NCBI RefSeq assembly: GCF_000427905.1
Contig: NZ_KE386603.1
Coordinates: 241,162 to 305,161 of the forward strand
DNA: 64,000 bases
Source: Thermocrispum agreste DSM 44070
GTDB lineage: Bacteria > Actinomycetota > Actinomycetes > Mycobacteriales > Pseudonocardiaceae
Direction of reading: 5' to 3'
The notes under the pieces were generated by a model, which saw only the letters and a list, made by a program, of their open reading frames with translations, searched no databases and was not told the origin of the DNA. Shown here one piece after another: positions 45,132 through 51,366 of the stretch; positions within the stretch are counted from its first letter, which is position 1; each line of letters opens with the position of its first letter. The position numbers were made by a program, and so were the translations under genes.

Positions 45132-46230
45132 CGATCACTCCCACCCGCACAACGGATGCCGAGGCCCCCGGGTTCACCGGCGCGGACCGGCCGTTGCCGG
45201 ACAAAGCCGACGCGATGGCCTGCTCGAGTCCCGGATCCGCGTCCGGCGCCGCCGTGGTGGCACGGTGGATCGCTGCCAGGGTACGTTTCCCGAGCCCGGT
45301 TTCTTCACTCAGGCGGGTGAGTGCGGTGGCCAGCACCTCGCAGGTTTCCTCCACCGCTTCCTGTGCCTTGTTGCGTTCGGTGATCGCGGTGGACAGCAGC
45401 AGGGCGATCAGCGCCAGCGAGCCGTTGTAGACCTGCAGCGTGATCATGGTCGCCATCACGGACTTGTCGGCGAACGGTCCGCCGCCCTCGATGGCGGCCA
45501 GCGTGACCAGCACCGAGATGAGCAGTGCGCACGTCGCTGCGCCGAGCACCTCGAACCGGACTGCCGCCCACACCAGCGGGATCACCGTCGGGAAGAGAAT
45601 GCCGATCGACGTCTCGGTCCCGAGCACGGCCGCGCCGACGGTGCAGGTCAACAGCACCGCCGCCTCGGTGTGCCGGGTCTGCGAGCCGAGCAGCCGCGGA
45701 CGCCAGTGCCATAGCGCGAACAGTACCGGGGTCGTCATCAGCACACCCATGGCGTCGCCGGCCAGCCAGATGGTCCATGTCGTCCAGTACCCCACGGGCG
45801 GCAATGCGTCGGCGACCAGCATGGACGTCGTTCCCAGCGTGGCGCTGAGCGACACCGCCACGATGCCGCCAAGCACGATGAGGGCGACCGCGTCGCGGAT
45901 GCGGTCGAACTGCGGGCGGAATCCGACCAGCTTGAGCAAGCGCCAGGCGACGACGGAGGAGGCGGTGTTGCCCAGCGCGTTCAGGACGACGACCAGCGCC
46001 GGGCCGCCGAACGCGATCGTGGTCAGCAGCGCACCGGCGAACACTCCCGGTGTGGCCCGCCACCCCCATTGGACCAGGCAGAACAGCGCGACCCCGGTGG
46101 ACGGCCACAGCGGGCTGATCTGACCTTCGGCCAAGGTCAGGGACAGGCCGGCGAGACCAGCGAGCCAGTACGCGAGGGCGGTGCCCACGACGATCATGAC
46201 CGTGGCGATTTTCGGGCTGACGGTAGGCAT
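45076..46230 (-). CDS. MASE1-domain integral membrane sensor protein
   Basis: 384 residues. About eight membrane helices form a MASE1 sensory domain (LAEGQISPLWPSTGVALFCL, WTIWLAGDAMGVLMTTPVLF, FPTVIPLVWAAVRFEVLGA). A short cytoplasmic helical segment with coiled-coil character follows (ITERNKAQEAVEETCEVLA), then about 80 residues of low similarity. There is no histidine kinase or GGDEF domain, which MASE1 usually precedes. The gene overlaps the ECF sigma start by 56 bases. The ATG at 46230 is preceded by GAGGGG. It may sense a signal for the sigma/anti-sigma pair; this is inference. Confidence 0.85.
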   Translation of the reverse strand: MPTVSPKIATVMIVVGTALAYWLAGLAGLSLTLAEGQISPLWPSTGVALFCLVQWGWRATPGVFAGALLTTIAFGGPALVVVLNALGNTASSVVAWRLLKLVGFRPQFDRIRDAVALIVLGGIVAVSLSATLGTTSMLVADALPPVGYWTTWTIWLAGDAMGVLMTTPVLFALWHWRPRLLGSQTRHTEAAVLLTCTVGAAVLGTETSIGILFPTVIPLVWAAVRFEVLGAATCALLISVLVTLAAIEGGGPFADKSVMATMITLQVYNGSLALIALLLSTAITERNKAQEAVEETCEVLATALTRLSEETGLGKRTLAAIHRATTAAPDADPGLEQAIASALSGNGRSAPVNPGASASVVRVGVIDDRRPRRTAEDPPRRTRA

Positions 46231-46333
46231 GGCCACCCCTCGCAGTGAATGCCGGAAAGTCTGGTCCCGCACTCGATGTCGTAAATGATCTTTGTAGTGC
46301 TACTTCCGACTCACCCGGGCTAAAGTGCACTCC

Positions 46334-47329
46334 ATGCGCAGAGCCGCCGTGTTGGTCGTGATCTTGTCCCTGTGCTTGATTTCTCCCGGGCCCGCCGCAG
46401 GGGCTGCGGGCAAGACCAAGGACAACCCGTGGCTCCAGGACAGAGTACTCAACATGGCGCATGCTGGTGGAGAAAATGAAGCGCCGGCGAACACGATGTA
46501 CGCGTTCAAGCGAGCGGTGGCGCTCGGCGCGGACATGATCGAGCTGGACGTGCACGCCACCAAGGACGACCAGTTGGTGGTCATTCACAACGCCACCGTC
46601 GACCAGACGACCAACGGCACCGGCCGGGTGCGCGACATGACGTACGAGCAGGTGCACGCGCTGGACGCCGCCTACAACTTCATCCCGGGCAGGCATGCGG
46701 TGCCCGGCCAGCCGCCCGAGGCGTATCCGCTGCGCGGGGTACGGACGGGAGAAAAGGAACCGCCTGCGGGCTACCGGCCGTCGGATTTCGCCGTTCCGAA
46801 GCTGGCCGACGTACTCGAGGAATTTCCGGACACGCCGATCAACATCGAGATCAAAGGCACCAGCGACACCGACGTCGCCTCGTTCCTGCACAACGCGAAG
46901 CTGCTTGCCCGCCTGCTGAAGAAGACCGGGCGCACGGATTTCATCGTGACGTCGTTCAACGACCTGGCGGTGGCGAAATTCCACCTCATGGCGCCAGAGA
47001 TCCCCATCGCGCCGGGGATGGCCGGGATCGCGGCGTACTTCCTGCTCGGCGTCAAGCCGATGCCCGGAACGGTCGCGCTGCAGGTGCCGGTGCGCTACCA
47101 AGGGCTGGAGATCGCCACGCCGGAGTTCATCCGGCGGGCCCACCGCGACGGGTACGCGGTGCACGTGTGGTTCAGCGGAACGGCGCCGGACGACGAAGCG
47201 ACATACAACCGGATCATCGACGCGTGCGCCGACGGACTGATGCCCGCCTACCCGGCGCTGCTCGAGCGGATCCTCGACGAGCGCGGCATCGAGCGCCCGG
47301 GCAAGCCGGGCGTCGACCCGTGCGGATGA
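46334..47329 (+). CDS. Secreted glycerophosphodiester phosphodiesterase
   Basis: 331 residues with a Sec signal (MRRAAVLVVILSLCLISPGP, AAGAA). GDPD enzymes cleave glycerophosphodiesters to glycerol-3-phosphate and an alcohol. Catalytic and metal motifs are AHAGGENEAPANT, ELDVHATKDDQLVVIHN and INIEIKG. The late GYAVHVWFSG segment is family-typical. The first His motif reads HAGG rather than HRG, a known variant type. The ATG at 46334 is preferred to an in-frame GTG at 46325. The gene is divergent from the MASE1 gene and may head an operon with the PrimPol gene 9 bases later. Confidence 0.9.
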   Translation: MRRAAVLVVILSLCLISPGPAAGAAGKTKDNPWLQDRVLNMAHAGGENEAPANTMYAFKRAVALGADMIELDVHATKDDQLVVIHNATVDQTTNGTGRVRDMTYEQVHALDAAYNFIPGRHAVPGQPPEAYPLRGVRTGEKEPPAGYRPSDFAVPKLADVLEEFPDTPINIEIKGTSDTDVASFLHNAKLLARLLKKTGRTDFIVTSFNDLAVAKFHLMAPEIPIAPGMAGIAAYFLLGVKPMPGTVALQVPVRYQGLEIATPEFIRRAHRDGYAVHVWFSGTAPDDEATYNRIIDACADGLMPAYPALLERILDERGIERPGKPGVDPCG

Positions 47330-47338
47330 GAGGCGGCC

Positions 47339-48316
47339 ATGGCGCACAAGCCGGACGAGATCCGGGCCGGTGTCGAGCTGTCCAGCTTGGACTCCGGGCT
47401 GTTCGACGGTGCCGATGCGACGAAGCGCGACCTGATCGACTACCTGGACGCGGTGGCCGATCGGCTCCTGCCGGGCCTAGCCGGACGCCCGTTGTCCGTG
47501 GTGCGGGTGCGGCCGGGTCAGGAACCGTTCATGCAGAAGAACGTGCCGAAGTACGCCCCGGAATGGATCCGCACGGTGGATGTGTGGGCGCAGTCGTCCA
47601 AGCGCGAAGTCAGCTACGCGCTGTGTGACGACCGGCGGACGCTGCTGTGGTTCGCCAACCAGCGAGCCGTGGAGTACCACCCGACGTTGGTGCGCGCGGA
47701 CGACTGGGAGCATCCGGACTACCTGGTGCTCGACCTCGATCCGCCCGCCGGGGAGGGTTTCGCCCCGGTCGCGCGGGCCGCCAGGCTGGTACAGCAGGCG
47801 CTGGACGACGTCGGACTGCAGGGTGCGGTCAAAACCAGTGGTTCGAAGGGCGCGCACATCTTCGTGCCGTTGACCGGAGCGTCGGCCGACGACGCCGCCG
47901 CGGCCACGCGTGCCATCGCGGCGCGTGCCGAGCGAGTCGACCCCTCGGTGGGCACCACCGAGTACGTCAAGGACAAGCGTGGCGGGAAGGTCTTTCTCGA
48001 TTCGACCCGGGCGTACGGAGCGACCGTGGTGGCCGCGTACAGCCCACGGGTCCGGCCTGGCACGACGGTGTCGTTCCCGGTGAGCTGGGACGAGTTGGAG
48101 GACGTCGATCCGCGCGAGTTCACCGTGCGGACAGCACTCGAGCGGCTCGGCGACGCCGATCCGTGGGCGGAGGCGATGCCCGAGCCGCAACAGCTGGCCG
48201 ACGACCTGGTGGCCGAGGGGATGGAGATCCCGGTGGCACGGGTCGTGGCGATGCACGAAGGAAAACGACGCAAGCGCGAACGAGAGCGCGAACGGGAGCG
48301 GGAAGAGGGGCGTTGA
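47339..48316 (+). CDS. Stand-alone LigD-type primase-polymerase (PrimPol/AEP)
   Basis: 325 residues of the archaeo-eukaryotic primase family as found in bacterial NHEJ LigD and free PolD proteins. Key motifs are LVLDLDPPAGEGF (metal-binding Asp pair), KTSGSKGAHIFVPL (the sGx(H)-type motif) and KVFLDSTRAYGATVVAAYSPR. There is no ligase or nuclease domain. The C terminus is an unusual (K/R)ER repeat, KRRKREREREREREEGR. In mycobacteria such proteins (PolD1/PolD2) fill gaps in repair. Start ATG with GAGGCGG upstream. Confidence 0.92.
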   Translation: MAHKPDEIRAGVELSSLDSGLFDGADATKRDLIDYLDAVADRLLPGLAGRPLSVVRVRPGQEPFMQKNVPKYAPEWIRTVDVWAQSSKREVSYALCDDRRTLLWFANQRAVEYHPTLVRADDWEHPDYLVLDLDPPAGEGFAPVARAARLVQQALDDVGLQGAVKTSGSKGAHIFVPLTGASADDAAAATRAIAARAERVDPSVGTTEYVKDKRGGKVFLDSTRAYGATVVAAYSPRVRPGTTVSFPVSWDELEDVDPREFTVRTALERLGDADPWAEAMPEPQQLADDLVAEGMEIPVARVVAMHEGKRRKREREREREREEGR

Positions 48317-48323
48317 CACGGCG

Positions 48324-49496
48324 ATGACGCAGCCGGGGAACTTCAGTGATCACCAGCTGGCCATCTACGCGCAGGGCATGTTCGGCGGTGGCAAGCCGTC
48401 GTGGACGACCAATCTGGCGCGGCTGGAGGAGTACGCGCGCCAGAAGCTGAGCCCGGAGGCTTTCGGTTACATCGTGCCCAGCGCGGGGGACAACGCCACG
48501 ACGCGGGCCAACCGGGCGGCGTTCGACCGGTACCGCATCGTCCCGCGCATGCTGCGCGGGCGCGCCGAGCGCAGCTACCGGACCACGGTGCTGGGCACCG
48601 ACATGCCCGCGCCGGTGATGATCGCGCCGCTGGGGGTGCAGAACCTCGCCCACCCGGACGGCGAGCTCGCCACGGCGCGGGCAGCTGCCGCGCTCGGACT
48701 GACGTACGTGCACTCCACACAGGCCTCGCGCAGCTTCGAGGAGGTCGCGGAGGCGGCGGGGGACGCGCCGCGCTGGTACCAGCTGTACTGGCCGACCGAC
48801 GACGAGCTGTGCCTGAGCTTCCTGCAGCGCGCCAAGGAGAACGGGTTCAGCGTGCTGGTGCTGACCGTGGACACCGTGCTGCTCGGCTACCGCCCGGCCG
48901 ATCTGGACCGCGGCTACCTGCCGTTCCTGGCCGGCGACGGGATCGCCAACTACTTGACCGACCCGGTCTTCCGCAGCAGGCTGGCCAAACCGCCGGAGGA
49001 GGACATGACCGCCGCCGCGCTGCAGTTCGCGCAGGTCTTCCCGCACGCCGGGCTGAGCTGGGAGCGGCTGCCGTGGCTGCGCGAGCACTGGGACGGGCCG
49101 ATCGTGATCAAGGGCATCCAGTCGGTGGCGGACGCCAAGGCGGCCGCTGACGCCGGCATGGACGGCATCGTGGTGTCCAACCACGGCGGGCGGCAGGTCG
49201 ACGGGGCGATCGCTGCGCTGGACGCGCTCGGGCCGATCGCCGAGGCGGTGGGCGACGAGCTCACCGTGCTGTTCGATTCCGGCATCCGCACCGGAAGTGA
49301 CGTGGTGAAGGCGCTCGCGCTCGGAGCGAAGGCCGTGCTGATCGGGCGGCCGTTCGCCTACGGGCTGGCGCTGGGTGGGCAGGCCGGGGTGGAACACGTG
49401 CTGCGCTGTCTGCTGGCCGAGTTCGACCTGACCATGGCGCTGTCCGGGCTCAGCATGGACGACCTGGAGCCGGGGATCCTGGCCACGGCCGGCTGA
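48324..49496 (+). CDS. FMN-dependent alpha-hydroxy-acid oxidase, lactate 2-monooxygenase-like
   Basis: 390 residues of the flavin alpha-hydroxy-acid oxidase family. FMN and substrate motifs are APLGVQNLAHPDGE, YQLYWPTDDELC, VLVLTVDTVLLGYRP, IVIKGIQSVADAK, VVSNHGGRQVDG with the catalytic His, LFDSGIRTGSDVVKALALGA and IGRPFAYGLA. The insertion FLAGDGIANYLTDPVFRS and the overall length resemble lactate 2-monooxygenase (lactate to acetate, CO2 and water) more than LldD. Starts 7 bases after the PrimPol stop. The exact substrate is uncertain. Confidence 0.88.
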   Translation: MTQPGNFSDHQLAIYAQGMFGGGKPSWTTNLARLEEYARQKLSPEAFGYIVPSAGDNATTRANRAAFDRYRIVPRMLRGRAERSYRTTVLGTDMPAPVMIAPLGVQNLAHPDGELATARAAAALGLTYVHSTQASRSFEEVAEAAGDAPRWYQLYWPTDDELCLSFLQRAKENGFSVLVLTVDTVLLGYRPADLDRGYLPFLAGDGIANYLTDPVFRSRLAKPPEEDMTAAALQFAQVFPHAGLSWERLPWLREHWDGPIVIKGIQSVADAKAAADAGMDGIVVSNHGGRQVDGAIAALDALGPIAEAVGDELTVLFDSGIRTGSDVVKALALGAKAVLIGRPFAYGLALGGQAGVEHVLRCLLAEFDLTMALSGLSMDDLEPGILATAG

Positions 49497-49986
49497 CCGA
49501 CCGCGGCACGGGCCTGGTCGGCCGGGGTGTGGCCGCGGTGCGGTACGAATCGAAGCTGCTTCGCGGAGTGCGTCGATATCACCGTCGGTGATCGCTGCGG
49601 TGGGACCGTGGGCGTCCTCGGCTCACACGAGGGGGCCTGGAGGACGTCCCGAGGACACGGTGTCGCGGCAGTCCTGGATCAATGCGCAGGACGATCCCGA
49701 GTGCCGAAGCGGCGGCACGAGATCCAGTGCGAAGCGATGACCGTCGCTGCGGCTGGAGAACGATGGTCGCCGCCGCGCGTGCCAAGCGCGCAAGCTCCGT
49801 CGTAGGCAGTGGAAGGCGTGCGCTCGCGGTGACTGTTGTATGTCAGCGATCAGTACCGGCCAGCCGGCGCTGCGATTGCCGCTGCCCGTTCGGGCGAGAC
49901 CGTGATCTAGGCACTCATCCGAGCGCGCTGGTCGGCGGCTTGCCGCGCCGGCCGGCCCGGACGCGGGGCGTCGCCGCCCCGCCGCC
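49497..49986. other. 490-base intergenic region, no supported gene
   Basis: Open frames here lack motifs and good starts. It holds a palindrome ATCACCG-T-CGGTGAT at 49578-49592, which shares the TCACC-NTC-GGTGA form with a dyad upstream of whiB1 (18004-18016). The region separates convergent genes. Confidence 0.5.
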
Positions 49987-51144
49987 CTACAGACCCATGT
50001 TCTTGGCGATGATCACCTTCATCACCTCGGACGTCCCGCCGTAGATCCGGCTGACCCGGTTGTCCGCATACAGCCGGGCGATCGGGTACTCGTTGATGTA
50101 GCCGTACCCGCCGTGCAGCTGCAGGCATCGGTCGATGACCTTGGATGCCGTCTCGGTGCAGAACAGCTTGGCCGAGGCCGCGTCGGCCGCGGTCAGCTCC
50201 CCGGCGTCGTGCGCGTCCAGCGCCCGGTCCACCACGGCTTGGCAGGCGTCCACGTCGGCCTGGCAGGCGGCCAGCTCGAACTTGGTGTTCTGGAACGACG
50301 CCAGCGGCTTGCCGAACACCTTGCGTTCCAACACGTACTCCTTGGTGAACCGGACCGCGGCCGCGGCCTGGGCGTAGGCGGACACGGCGATGCCGAGCCG
50401 CTCCTGCGGCAGGTTCTGGCCCAGGTAGGTGAACCCCATGTTCTCCTCGCCCAGGAGGTCCTCGACCGGCACGCGCACGTCGGTGAACGACAGCTCCGCG
50501 GTGTCCGAGACCCGCAAACCGATCTTGTCCAGCTTGCGGCCCACCCGGTAGCCCTCGGACTTGGTGTCGACCACCAGCAGCGAGATGCCGTAGCGGCGGT
50601 CGTCCGGCTTGGGCGGGGCGGTGCGCGCGCACACGATGACCCGGTCGGCGTGCACGCCGCCGGTGATGAACGTCTTGGCGCCGTTGAGGACGTAGTGGGT
50701 GCCGTCGTCGGACAGCTTCGCGGTGGTCTGCATCCCGGCCAGGTCGGAGCCGGTGTTCGGCTCGGTCATCGCGATGGCGAACATGATCTCGCCGGTGACC
50801 ATGCCGGGCAGCCACCGCCGCTTCTGTTCCTCGGTGGCGTAGGCCAGCAGATACGGCAGGCACAGCCCGATGTGCACGCTGCTGCCGCCGAACGACACCC
50901 CGGCCCTGGCCACCTCCTCGGTGATCACCGCCTGGAACTTGTAGCCGCCCTCGCCCGCGCCGCCGTACTCCTCGGGCACGCCGATGCTGAACACGCCGAG
51001 TTCACCGAGCCGGTAGTAGAACTCCCGGGGGACGATGCCGGCTTCCAGCCATTGCGGGTACACCGGAACGACTTCCGACTCGATGAACGCGCGGAGGGTC
51101 TTGCGGAAATCCTCGTGTTCGGTGGTGAAGACGGTGCGCCGCAC
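49987..51144 (-). CDS. Acyl-CoA dehydrogenase
   Basis: Flavoenzyme that forms a 2,3-double bond in acyl-CoA, 385 residues. Signatures are FAIAMTEPNTGSDLAGMQTTA, VLNGAKTFITGGVHADR, NMGFTYLGQNLPQERLGIAV (catalytic base Glu region) and CLQLHGGYGYINEYPIARLYADNRVSRIYGGTSEVM. The GTG at 51144 has AAGGAG 5 bases upstream. It is divergent from the SRPBCC-thiolase-crotonase fusion with 222 bases between them, which suggests joint control of a CoA-ester degradation step. Chain-length preference cannot be read. Confidence 0.94.
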   Translation of the reverse strand: MRRTVFTTEHEDFRKTLRAFIESEVVPVYPQWLEAGIVPREFYYRLGELGVFSIGVPEEYGGAGEGGYKFQAVITEEVARAGVSFGGSSVHIGLCLPYLLAYATEEQKRRWLPGMVTGEIMFAIAMTEPNTGSDLAGMQTTAKLSDDGTHYVLNGAKTFITGGVHADRVIVCARTAPPKPDDRRYGISLLVVDTKSEGYRVGRKLDKIGLRVSDTAELSFTDVRVPVEDLLGEENMGFTYLGQNLPQERLGIAVSAYAQAAAAVRFTKEYVLERKVFGKPLASFQNTKFELAACQADVDACQAVVDRALDAHDAGELTAADAASAKLFCTETASKVIDRCLQLHGGYGYINEYPIARLYADNRVSRIYGGTSEVMKVIIAKNMGL

Positions 51145-51366
51145 GGCGACTCCTTTTCCTGAACGCGGTGGCCTCGGCCGCAGCCCGGCCGACCTGCGGT
51201 TTCGTTCGTGGTGTCCGAGCACGTCCGCCCCCTGCGGGTGGGTGCGGCCGGTTGCCCGTGGCGGGCGCGGTCGCGGCGAAGTTGGCCGAAGAAATCAGTC
51301 GCGCTGCGCCCTGGTGAGCCACAATGCCCCAACATACATTCCGAACGGACGGTAAGTGGAGGGCCG

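Noticed and set aside
49527..49805. Small plus-strand gene in the 49.5-50 kb gap
   Set aside because: Composition typical of non-coding GC-rich DNA; no motif or good start.
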